DNA of 64,000 bases. Origin: Escallonia rubra (lineage: Eukaryota > Streptophyta > Magnoliopsida > Escalloniales > Escalloniaceae). The DNA lies in assembly GCA_033065855.1 (NCBI GenBank), contig JAVXUO010002581.1, positions 868,001 to 932,000 of the forward strand, in the 5' to 3' direction. Positions within the stretch are counted from its first letter, which is position 1. Each line of letters starts with the position of its first letter. Below the pieces are notes generated by a model. That model saw only the letters and a list, made by a program, of their open reading frames with translations, made no database searches and was not told where the DNA came from. Both the position numbers and the translations under genes were made by a program. This document shows positions 48,360 through 60,000 of this stretch, piece after piece.

Positions 48360-49760
48360 GGGGTAAATGCACTTTACCCCCCTATACTTTAAAGCGGTTT
48401 CACTATGGCCCCCCTACTTTAAAAAGTTGAACTAAACCCCCTTGAACTCATCAAAACTGGGCAAAATGGAACGGCCGTAACTGAGATTGCTGAAATGTCA
48501 CAACTATCCTTCTTTTAAACAGAACTGAAAATCCTCTCAAACCATTTGGGGTGGGTGAAAAGGAGAATGGAGAGAAGAGCAAGGAGCAGCGGCGGTGGCG
48601 GCGCCGCGGGGCTGTTGCAGCCGCGGGTGGCGAGAGGAAAGAAGAGGAAGGAAGAGAGGGGGGGTCAGTGTCGCCGACAGGGGGGAGGGGGACTAACGAC
48701 ATAGCGGGGTTGTTACAACAGCGGGGCTGTTACGGTAGCGGGGCGCGGGGGGGGGGGGGGGGGGAGAAGAAGTGAAGAGGAAGGAAGAGAGAGGGAGGGG
48801 GTTAGAGTCACTGATGGCAGGGAAGGGGCTGCCGACGGAGAGCTCGGTTGTTGGGCAGCGAAGGGCGGGGGATAGAAGAGGAAAGAAGAGGGAGGGAGGG
48901 GTTGGCGTCGCCGATGGCGGGGAAGGGGCTGCCGGCGGAGAGCTCGGTTGTTGGGCAGTGAAGGACGGGGGAGAGAAGAGGAAAGAAGAGAGAGGGAGGG
49001 GTTGGCGTCGCCGATGGCGGGGAAGGGGCTGCCGGCGGAGAGCTCGGCGGTTGGGGCAGTGGAGGGCGAGGGAGAGAAGAGAAAGGAAGAGGGTGGGTCG
49101 GCGCCGTCGACTGGGGGAGGGGGGCTGCCGGCAGAGAATGGAGCGCCGGTGTGAGATGCCCGAAGGAGGGTTGGCGGCGCATGAATAGAGATTAGAGTTT
49201 TCAGTGGAAAAAATTAGGGCTTGGGAAAGGCAGGGTCGGGTGGGCATGGAGCAGGTCAAATTTGGGTCGGCCTGTGACTGTGAGGAAGTGCCAAAGAGGG
49301 CGGGCGCGGGTCGGGGCGTATGGGTTCGGGTATACCCACTGGATTTTTGAAATTAAAATTTGAAAATTCAAAATTTCAGAATAAAATTCTTTTTTTTTTT
49401 GGTTTTGTTTTGTGGTTTCCCTTTAAAAGGAAGGTTTGCAAATGAATTGAAATGAAAATGGTCACCTTTTGTAAAATTTCTAGGGTTTAATTGCAAATGG
49501 AGTGAAATGAAATTGGTGATTTTTTGGGTGATTTTTTGCAAGTCTTAAGCACTTTATTGGGTCAAAGGGGTAGTTTCGTCTTAAAAATGCAGGGTTTGGG
49601 CGCCAAACACTTTCCGCCCAAAAACTGTGTTAACTTGGATGAAAACCGTCCATTTTGCCCAATTTTAATGAGTTCAGGGGGGTTTAGTTCAACTTTTTAA
49701 AGTAAGGGGGGCCATAGTGCAACCGCCTTAAAGTATAGGGGGTTAAAGTGCATTTACCCC
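48360..49760. mobile_element. Non-autonomous MULE with about 110-bp inverted ends
   Basis: The left end GGGGTAAATGCACTTTACCC is mirrored at the right, with similarity for about 110 bp. The perfect 9-bp TTAAATGTA flanks it (48351-48359, 49761-49769). There is no transposase. The middle is very GC-rich and holds about four copies of a 99-bp unit with GGGGCTGCCGGCGGAGAGCT (from 48825, 48924, 49024 and about 49121). The inverted ends differ from those of the Pack-MULE at 38369, so this is a separate MULE family. No captured gene was recognised. Confidence 0.9.
48776..49140. repeat. 99-bp GC-rich tandem repeat, about four copies
   Basis: It lies inside the MULE at 48360-49760. The long Arg/Pro-rich frames on both strands across it come from the repeat and are not called as genes. 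Confidence 0.8.
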
Positions 49761-49769
49761 TTAAATGTA

Positions 49770-50357
49770 TTCACACTTTCTCACTCTTTGAATTAAACTT
49801 TTTTAAAAACAAAAATAAAAAGGGGAAAGTACATAACTAGGTGAATCTTTTAAGTCATTATTACACAAAATGAGAACAGAAAATAATAAACAAACTGGGT
49901 CGGGATCGTGTATTGTTTCAAAGTCCTGAGCTTAATATGTTGCACCTTACCTTCATTCGATGGAAGCCAATTTGTTTGAAGATGCTTATAATTTTGGGAC
50001 AATTCACCTTTTAAGTCTTCATTAATAAGCCTCCAATATACGATTAAGAACTATGTTTTGAGAATGAGGAACCCAAAATGAGCTCGAAAGCTCATTTTGA
50101 TAAAGAGCATGTTCGAAAGCTTTGCATGTTAGGCTACCAAAATGAGCTCGGTTCATTCGCAAGTCCTCACACTGACGATACAACCAAGGCAAAAGACCAA
50201 ACAATAATGGATGTGCTTCTAAAAGCAAGAAGAAACAAGAAGCCCAGAAACCCCATATTTCTCATTTCAAATGATTTTATGAAAATACCCAAACTGTCAA
50301 GAAGCACGAGAAGACAAGGGAAACGTCATGCGACATTTTCTCCTGATCTCTCTTCCA
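49770..50357. other. Spacer between a MULE and a Copia element
   Basis: AT-rich unique sequence. AATGAGCTCG occurs twice near 50077 and 50141. I see no gene. Confidence 0.5.
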
Positions 50358-50362
50358 TAAAT

Positions 50363-51311
50363 TGTTGGTGATTTTGTAGTATGACTTTGTGACTGAAATA
50401 AGGATCGGCTTCGAGGCACGTTGTAAAACGCTCTCATTAAGTTTATATTTGCCCTCACCAAAGAAAACGGTGTGCAGCGGGTTGCAGACAAATATCCTCA
50501 AAGATACAACGAAGCACTTTAGTGAATAGCGTTTGCACACACGATATTCACCCCACATATATGTGTATGAAATTCTGGATAATGATTTTACAAGTAAAAA
50601 ATTCTGAGGAAATTCTTGTTGTAAAAGATCTGCAGAAAGGAAAAAATGAAGAGAGTAGAAGCTAATTAACTAGGTCCGAAAATCTGACCATTGTGCTCTA
50701 TTTATAAAGCATTAGTGGTTGCTAATCAATGGTCACACCCTTTCATCATGCACCCAAGCAATCTGGACCGTTGGACCAGAAACCGTTAAGATTAACGGTC
50801 CAGATCTGGGCTGGTAACTAACCAGCTCCCAACAGTTGGGTCTGGCCCGAACTGGAACCACCCAGCTGCCCAACAGGTGCAACCGTTCAGGTATAACCCG
50901 AACCGGTGCAAGTGTAACCACCCATCTGCTAACGGTCGGATCCGACCCAATTCGTTGCACCGACGGCATAGTTTTCGTCACGAAAACTTAAAGGCGTCTA
51001 ATCGATGCGCACGTGCGAAGTGCAAAGTGCGCCATCAAAGCGCTACATTGCACCTCACAGCCCACTGCCACGCGCGCGCGTGAGTGCGATCGTTCCTCGT
51101 ATGGTGCTTCGCATCATACTCGGTGCACATGTATACACCTTAGCATACCACATAAGTATTAAAGTAAGTGGAGTTCTTTATTATATACTCACTTACTTTT
51201 CTAATTCCCTTCTATGTGAGATTCCTTCCTCTTTGCCACTTCACATTCCTTTTATCATTTTGACAAAGAAAATGAACCAAACTTGACACTATATTTTGGA
51301 AAACACTAACA
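50363..51311 (-). repeat. 3' LTR of the Copia element
   Basis: Starts TGTTGGTGATTTTGTAG and ends GGAAAACACTAACA. Length 949 bp. The short inverted ends TGTTGGTG / CACTAACA match with one difference. Confidence 0.95.
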
Positions 51312-54300
51312 ATCCCCACCATTTTACAAAATATAAAAACAAAATAAAAAATCAGATCTTATTATCCAGTGAAGTACATGCATAAATGAAGATGTCTTAT
51401 GACTTGAATCTTCACTTAGTGATTACACAACAAGACTAATCTGAAAAGTGTGGTAGATAAACTTTGAACCACCTATCCTTGTTGATTAGCCGGTCACATT
51501 TCACACATGAAACTCCTATCCATACACAAATCCAGAAAACTGCTTATACAATAAAGGCCATGTAATTTGTATCTTGTTTTCATGAGTGCTCTAGAGTTAA
51601 GCCTTTTAAACTCGATAGAAGCGGCCCCACTTCACACTCACTAGTCAGGTCTATCAAGAGTGCACCGTAACTAACACCCCAAAGAATGATCCTTTTATAG
51701 ACCTATTAAGAGCATAATACTCACCCTATTCTTTCATTACGGTTACCAAGCACATGACTTTGGGATGACTAAAATTTGTGCTTCAATCACCAACATAATG
51801 TACTTTTGACTCGTTGAACTCAAGACTTGGTGTTAGCAAGAGTTGAGTCGAGATTTCCATCATTTGTGATCCTTGACATGGGCTTGAGACCCATCCCTCG
51901 TGAGATCCTAATAATCATTTCCCTTGGAAGCCCTTTAGTTAACAGATCCGCTAAATTTTTTAATGACCTCACAAATTCTAATGTGATTACTCCTTCGGTA
52001 ATCAAATGCCTCACGTAGCTATGTCTAAGACCAATGTGTCTAGACTTTCCATTATACACTTCGCTACATGCTCGTGATAGAGTTGATTGACTATCACACC
52101 TTATCGATATCGGAGCCATAGGCTTAGGCCATAAATGAATCTCTAAAATCAAATTCTTTAGCCATTCTGCCTCTTTGCCCCCTGCAGCTAAAGCAATAAA
52201 CTTTGCTGCCATGGTAGAATCAGTAATGCAAGTTTGTTTCTTCGAACCCCAGAATATTGCACCCCCACAAAGTGTGAAAATCCATCCATTTATGGAAGCA
52301 TAATCTTCCTGATTCGTAATCCAACTAGCATCTATGTATCCTTCCAAAATAGAAGAATACCCGTTATAACATATGCCGAAATCCATGGTTCGTTTAAGGT
52401 ACTTAAAGACCCTATATACTACATTACAATGCATACTACTAGGACAACTAGTATATCTACTAAGTTTTCCTACTGCATAAGCAATATCCGGTCTAGTACA
52501 AGTTATGGCATACATTAGGCAGTCTATTGTACTCGCATATTCTAGTTGTCTCACAGCTCTACTATCATTGGGAGACAACTTAATACTCTCATCAAACGGA
52601 GTACTAACTGGTGTGCTGTCCAAATGGTCAAACATTTTTAACACCTTCTCAATATAATGAGATTGTGACAAGGTTATGCAACAATTATTCCTTATGATTT
52701 TAATTCCTAAAATCACGTCAGCAACACTCATGTCCTTCATTTCAAAATTATCGGATAAGAATTTCTTTGTCTTTACAACTTGTTCCAAGTCAGTACAAAA
52801 AATGAGCATATCATATACGTATAAGCAAATGATAACTCCCTTACCGCCATCGAACTTACTGGATACACACTTATTCGATTCATGTATTTTAAAACCATTA
52901 GACATCACAATTTGATCAAACTTTTGATGCCACTGCTTAGGGGCTTGCTTAAGTCCATACAATGACTTAATCAACTTACAAACTTTATTTTCTTGCCCAC
53001 GTACAACAAACCCTTCTGGTTGTTGCATGTATACCTCCTCATCTAATTCACCATTTAAGAATGCCGTTTTAACATCCATTTGATGAATTACTAGCTTATG
53101 GATGGAAGCTAGTGCTATAAGCACCCTAATAGTGGCTATCCTTGCAACTGGTGCATAAGTGTCAAAGTAATCGACACCTTCCTTTTGGGAAAATCCCTTA
53201 GCCACTAACCTGGCCTTAAAATTTTCAATCGATCCATCGACCCTTAACTTTTTCTTGAAGATCCATTTACAACCAATGGGTTTAGAACCGGGTGGTAAAT
53301 CCACCAATTTTCATGTTCCATTTTCCATGATTGAATCAATCTCTTCATTTATTGCTTCTTTCCAAAAAGAAGAATCTTGAGATTTCATGGCCTCTTCATA
53401 AGTCTTAGGGTCAGATTTCACATTTAAAACAATCGGTATGGAGTTTTGTATTGCCGTCCTAGTTCCTTCTACCAAATACATGTAGAAATCGGGTCCATAT
53501 GTTTTAGCAATTCTCATTCGTTTGCTGCTCCTAGGTTCCACTTTATTTTCATGGTTTTCCTCAACTTCACGTTGACCTTCCTTTTGCTCAACTTGCTTAG
53601 GAAGTGATTGGAACCTACTTTCGTCAAAGATGGCATCTCTAGATTCAATGATAGTGTTTTTAGAATAATAATCATTTTGTTCCACTACCATGAACCTATA
53701 TGCTTTACTGTGTAAAGTATAACCAATGAAAATACATCAAATGCCTCTTTCACCCAATTTCTTTCTTTTTGGTTCCGGAACTCTTACAATGGCCCTACGA
53801 CCCCAAACTTTAAAATAATTCAGATTAGGCTTCCTTTTCTTCCATAACTCATAAGGAGTAACATTATTTCCTTTAGTTGGAACTCTATTCAATATGTAGC
53901 AAGCCGTTAATAAAGCTTCCTCCCAAAATCCTTTTCCTAGACCCGAGTTGGAGAGCATGGCATTAACCATTTCGACTAATGTCCTATTCTTTCTTTCCGC
54001 GACACCGTTCTGTTGTGGTGTATACGGTGCACAAAGTTCATGTACTATGCCATTTTCTTCAAAAAATGGTGGATCATAGTACTCTCCTCCCCTATCGGTT
54101 CTAAGTACTTTTATTTTGGCATCACAAAAATTTTCTACTTCATTTTTATATGTGACAAAACTAGGCATGGCATCATTTTTATTATGCAATAAATAAACAT
54201 AACAATACCCATAATAATTATCAATGAAAGTCATATAATATGAGTTTCCTCCTAACGAAGGAGAGGAGTGAAAATCTCATAAATCACTATGTATTAAATC

Positions 54301-55744
54301 TAAAATCTTAGACTCTTTTTGTCCATTTTGAAAAGGAGCTCTAGTGATTTTAGTAAGCATACATGTCTTGCAAAATCCTTTATCTACATGCATACTAGGC
54401 AAAAGATTTAATTTAATCATGTCATTAATTTTCCTAGCATTAACATGTCCTAAATGATTATGCCAAAGAAAAGATTGTGACTCAATAATATAAGCAGAAA
54501 TAACATTCTTATTATTAATATTAAGTTTAAACAATCCCTCACAAAAATATCCCTTTTCCACAAAAACCCCTTCCTTAGAGAGTACAAATTTATCAGCTTA
54601 AAAAACAAGTTTGAAACCAAACTTGTTAAGCATACAACCCGAGACTAAATTCTTCTTAATTTCGGGCACATGACAGATATTGGTAAGGGTGACAACTGTT
54701 CCGGATGTAAACTCGAGCTCGACATTTCCTTTCCCCGCAATTTGTACAATTGACGAATTTCCCATTTAAAGAATGCTTCCATCATTCACCGGTTCATAGG
54801 TTGTAAAAAGCCTCGTCTTTGCACACATGCCTTGTCGCACCCGAATCAATCCACCATGCATCGTCATCTTCAAGGACATTTGCCTCACTGATTACCGCGA
54901 CTAAATTATTTTCGGTCGCCTTTTTCTGTTTCTTCAAGGCACGACCATCACGCTTATAGTGCCCTGGTTTGCCACAGTGACCTTGTCCTTGTCGTCGTCA
55001 TCATTTCCTTGATGCTTCCTTTTGTTGTTCTCACGGGAGTCCTTCTTGGATGACTCTCTTTCCTCCACGGCCAAAATTTTAGAAACGCCATCGCTTTTAG
55101 CCTTTTCTTCCTTGCGCAAGTCTTCCTCAATCCGAAGATGAGTACCCAACTCGTCAAGGTTGATGTCTTCCTTGCGATGCTTAAGGCTGTTTCTAAAATT
55201 CTTCCAAGAAGTAGGCAATTTATCAATGATAGATGTAACCACGATAAACTCATCCAAGGCTAACTTGTGTTGGGAATAACGATCAAGAATATTTTTAATC
55301 TCATTAAACTGTTCCATAACCGACCTACCATCAACCATTTTGTAATTAATTTTTTTAGAAATGATGAACCTTTTACTGGTGGCATCCTCGGTGATCTAGC
55401 GATGCTCCAATTGGTTCCAAAGTTCCTTAGCGGTCTTGACAGTATGATAGGCATCGAACAACGTGTTGGACATGCCATTCAGAATATGTCATCGACATAT
55501 CTCATTATCTTGATCCCACCTCAATCTTTCACGTCTTCGCAACACTTTCTTCCTCATTTTTACCAGGTTCCGGAGGTCTTGGATTCACGATCACATAGTA
55601 CACTTTCACTGTTACTAGTAGGAAGTGCATCTTCCTTTGCCAATGAACGAAGTCCCCACCATTAAAGCGCTCCAAGCGGTGAAAATCCGAGCCCATGTCT
55701 TTCAACGTCACGAACACCATTGTTGCAGAATATAAATTTAAGAT

Positions 55745-56668
55745 TGTTGGTGATTATGTAGTATGACTTTGTGACTGAAAAAAGGATCGGCTTCGAGGCA
55801 CGTTGTAAAACGCACTCATTAAGTTTATATTTGCCCCCACCAAAGAAAACGGTGTGCAGCGGGTTGCAGACAAATATCTTCCAAGATATAACGAAGCACT
55901 TTAGTGAATAGCGTTTGCACACACGATATTCACCCCACAGATATGTGTATGGAATTCTGGATAATGGTTTTACAAGTAAGAAATTTTGAGGAAATTTCTT
56001 ACTGTAAAAGATCTGCAGAAAGGAAAAAATGAACAGAGTAGAAGCTAATTAACTAGGTCCGAAAATCTGACCATTGTGCTATATTTATAAAGCATTAGTG
56101 GTTGCTAATCAACGGTCACACCCTTTCATCACGCACCTAAGCAATCTGGACTGTTGGACCAGAAACCGTTAAGATTAACGGTCCAGATCTGGGCTGGTAA
56201 CTAACCAGCTCCCAACAGTTGGGTCTGGCCCGAACTGGAACCACACAGCTGCCCAACAGGTGCAACCGTTCAGGTATAACCCGAACCGGTGTGAGTGTAA
56301 CCACCCATCTGCTAACGGTCGGATCCGACCCGATCTGTTACACCGACGGCCTAGTTTTCGTCACGAAAACTTAAAGGCGTCTAATCGATGCGCACGTGCG
56401 AAGTGCGCCATCAAAGCGCCACATTGCACCTCACAGCTCACTGCCACGCGCGCGCGCGTGCAATCGTTCCTCGTATGGTGCTTCGCATCATACTCGGTGC
56501 ACATGCATACACCTTAGCATACCACATAAGTATTAAAGTAAGTGAAATTCTTTATTAAATACCCACTTACTTTTTCAATTCCCTTCTATGTGAGATTCTT
56601 CCCTCTTTGCCTCTTCACATTCTTTCATCATTTTGACAAAGAAAACTATATTTTGGAAAACACTAACA
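55745..56668 (-). repeat. 5' LTR of the Copia element
   Basis: 924 bp, about 95-96% identical to the partner LTR by eye. Its outer end lies about 430 bp past the stop codon of the ACD11-type gene, which is read toward it. Confidence 0.95.
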
Positions 56669-56673
56669 TAAAT

Positions 56674-57099
56674 TTCATCTGGAGGGCAATCATCCGGAAG
56701 ACGAATAATATTCAGAAGATAATGGGTAAAGATAAATTTCATCATCAAGTATGATAAGAAATCTACTTTGATTCGACTGTAATCACCTTACAGCATACAC
56801 AAAATTCCAACTTTACATCTACCTTACCCCAAAACTTGAAATATGTACACATCACCTATAAGTTGGTAGCTTTAAGCCGTATGGCGACTCCGCTTCGTTT
56901 ACTGTTTGGCAGTCTAAAACTATGTTAACTTTCGTAAAAAAGAAGTAAGGGATGTCTTTCGATCAATCAATGTTAATTAACGGGCGTGTCCGGATTTTCA
57001 TGCTCAAAAAACATAATAAGGAGCATAGAAGCACATGAAGTTTGCTGCCGCCCATACGAGAGGTACGTGGATTTCTTTCGAGCCCCTCCTAAGACATGT
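56674..57099. other. 3' flank of the ACD11-type gene
   Basis: Short unique region between the Copia element and the gene's stop codon. It should hold the 3' untranslated region and polyadenylation site on the minus strand. Confidence 0.5.
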
Positions 57100-60000
57100 T
57101 CACCAGTCCAAGCTGATATTTCTTGAGATGTATAGCTTATCAATGAATTGAATAATCGGAAGTGAGGCATTTATATACCTTCTCATCTCCTTCTCTGCAG
57201 ACTCATCTGCAGTAAAATTATTTATTCAGTCAAAGGTATAACAAACTTCAGGTTATTTATAGACAAAAAATAATAAAGCCAATACGAGAAATTGTTGTTG
57301 TAACAGGTTCATAGCCAATTCATCATTCAGTTACCCATTACTTCCTGAGAGTTGATTCTTGAATATTATCTTACGAGGACTTCTCACTAAAATCACCTTA
57401 AAGTACTCTATGCGCAAAAGCGGCAATTAAACCTTTTGGTCCCATATTACGTATTAGTATCTTTCTATTTTTGAGATATTGTCAGCAAAACTTGAACACC
57501 CAAAATTTAAAACAGATTTAGGAATATTGATGAAACTATACCCGGAAATAGTCCGTAAAAATGGTAGCGAAATCTGATCGGTGCTGCAGATGGGTATGCA
57601 AGCATCCTATGGATTGTTCTTGGAACTGGCGTAAGCTTATAAAGATTAGAGGATAGGTTCAACAATATGTAGATCATCTGATTGGCAGTGGTAAAAAAAT
57701 TGATTGCCATTAGACAATTGGTTCCCTGGTGGTCCTCTTCGAGCTCAATATAAAGACAGACTAATGGGGTTGTATTTTGCCTCCACCTAGATCTCAGGAA
57801 CTGAGGGAATGGCTTCAGTCCTTTCCTCCAGATTTAATGCCCCATCTTGAAAGAGATGACAAGATTAGGTGGCTCCTCACACCCACTGGTGAATTCACTA
57901 TTGCCTCTGCCTGAGACGATCTTAGGGAGCATGATCCTAAAGTTAACAGGTGGCATCTTATCAGGTTCTGTGATCCCAAATGTGCCTCATTCATGGATGC
58001 TATCGAGGGGAGTGCTAAGAACCAAGGATAAACTTAAGAGATGGACGACAGGTCCTTCTGCCAACCCACAGACAGACCGATGATCACTTATTTCACTTGT
58101 GCAAATATTTTGCAGATGTTTGGAAAATGGTGCTGCAATAGCCTATGATTACTACATGTATTATCAGCTGGCAAGAGTTCCAAGAAATGGCCATCAACGA
58201 CCTCAAGAGGTGAAAGCTTTCGAGCAAGAATCTGCAAACTAGCACTTGTGGTCACTGCATACTTCCCTTGGAGACAAACAATAAAATCTTCAAGAGTGCA
58301 CAACCTGTGGAGTATGTGCCATGTGGTACCTCAAATCACTCTGTATGTCACTCAGGAGTCTCAGTTGGAAAAAGTCTAGAAGGAGCTTTGTAAACTGGCA
58401 CCTATGTAGGAACTGGGAATCTCGACTCAGTGCTGGCTTACATTGATGATTACATACCCCTTGTATAGTGTAGTCTGTTTGCGCTTAATGGAATAACAGG
58501 ACCCTTCACCCAAAAAGAACAAAATAAAATCCATATCATATAAAAAGACACAGGTATTCACGTTCAGTCATATCACAAGTCTCTTGCTTGGATCCTATTA
58601 AATTATGCATATGCCTAAAAGTGATAAAAAGACACCTGTTTCGTTTAGCTTCAGCAATAGTTGCTCCCTTGTTGGAAGGGCACACATTCCAGCCGAAACT
58701 GCTGTCCTGACTGCCCATGTGTGGTATGGTGCACAGACTTGTGCATAAGCTGTTGAAGCTGCTTCTTTTAAAGAGTAATCACTGAAAAGTGAGAAATCAA
58801 ACATCAGAAATCATCGAAGAAAATGGAAAGCAAAATAGCTTTCTTAGCATGACAATGCAACAAATATGCTTAAACTCAACAAACACAAAACTAAAAAAAC
58901 GTCACTGGGAAGAGGAGGGGGGGGGGGTGTGGGGGTGACGGGAGCACTGGTTAGGGAAATGCAGCCCCAATCGGGCGTTTATACAATTTTCAATGGTGCT
59001 GTCCATGCCATCTTGAATATTCACAGCTCTCTATTGCCACAATAAGTCAATATATGCGATAAGAATCTCTGGATTGTTGTTGAAATTAAATGAGGAATGA
59101 ACAAAGGCAAAAAAGGAACTCAGGGTGACATTTCAAAATTTACAAGCAAAACTCCTACATATCCGTTATGCACGTATGCAAGATTACTTCATAACAAGCA
59201 ATATTGGTACAACATGAGACTACTGTCTCCAGCTCTAGACATAATATCCTGGAAAAGGTAACATTGCCTCCAGTTGGTTGCAGCAGAGTTAATGTGTAAA
59301 CAGAAGTACTCCAGGAATGACACCACAGAGCATATATTGCAACATAAGAGCCTATAATAAAGCCGAAGTCATCTTCTGGTTTCTGTTCCAAAGGAAGTTT
59401 CATGTTGTGACAGTCTACGCACAGCGAGTAAAACACTTCACTTACATACGACTCATCATCTTTCAAGAAACACAGTACCAATATTGGGAGCACTGAGACA
59501 TATCAGCAAGTGAACTTCACTTAGAAGAAAGACTGGATTTTAATGGGGGGCATTTTTTTTTTTTTTTGGGGGGGGAGGGGGGGAGGGGAGCGCTGATTAA
59601 GGAAATGCAGCCCGTGCTGGTTGCAAATTCAAAACTTTAATTAGCTTTCTATTCAACTTTAGACCATTAAATGCGTAAATATATCTGGTCGTTGTACACA
59701 TAAGAAACATAGGGAAAAAAGGAACTCAAATTGTATTTCAAAGTTTACAAGCAAAACTGCTATATTATAATTATGCAAGATTACGTCATAACAAGAAAAA
59801 TTGCTATAATGTATATTATTGCCTACAGCTCTAGATATAATATGGAAAAGGTACCACTGCCTCCACTTAGTTGCAGCAGAATTAATAGGCACTTCGAGCC
59901 GGTGGAAGCAACTATTTCGAATAAAACAGAAAAAAGGACTCCCGCAATAACACCACAAAGCATATATTGCAGCATTGTAGGCTATAAGAGAGTCAAATTC

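Larger units (their letters stand above)
50363..56668 (-). mobile_element. Ty1/Copia retrotransposon with both LTRs and 5-bp target duplication
   Basis: LTRs at 50363-51311 and 55745-56668, with TAAAT on both outer sides (50358-50362, 56669-56673). Read on the minus strand: gag from about 55720 to 54934, GAG-pre-integrase near 54561-54277, integrase core (54234-53737), then reverse transcriptase and RNase H in one long frame (53307-51820, with KARLVAKGFSQKEGVDYF). A purine tract (GGTGGGGAT) abuts the 3' LTR. The expected initiator-Met primer site is not visible next to the 5' LTR; the gag start lies only about 25 bp away. Broken, with about six interruptions. The LTRs differ by a few percent by eye, so it is moderately young. 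Confidence 0.95.

Noticed and set aside
48693-49259. 188-codon frame rich in Ser, Pro and Arg, and overlapping frames on the other strand
   Set aside because: It lies across a 99-bp GC-rich tandem array inside a MULE; open frames on both strands are expected from the repeat.
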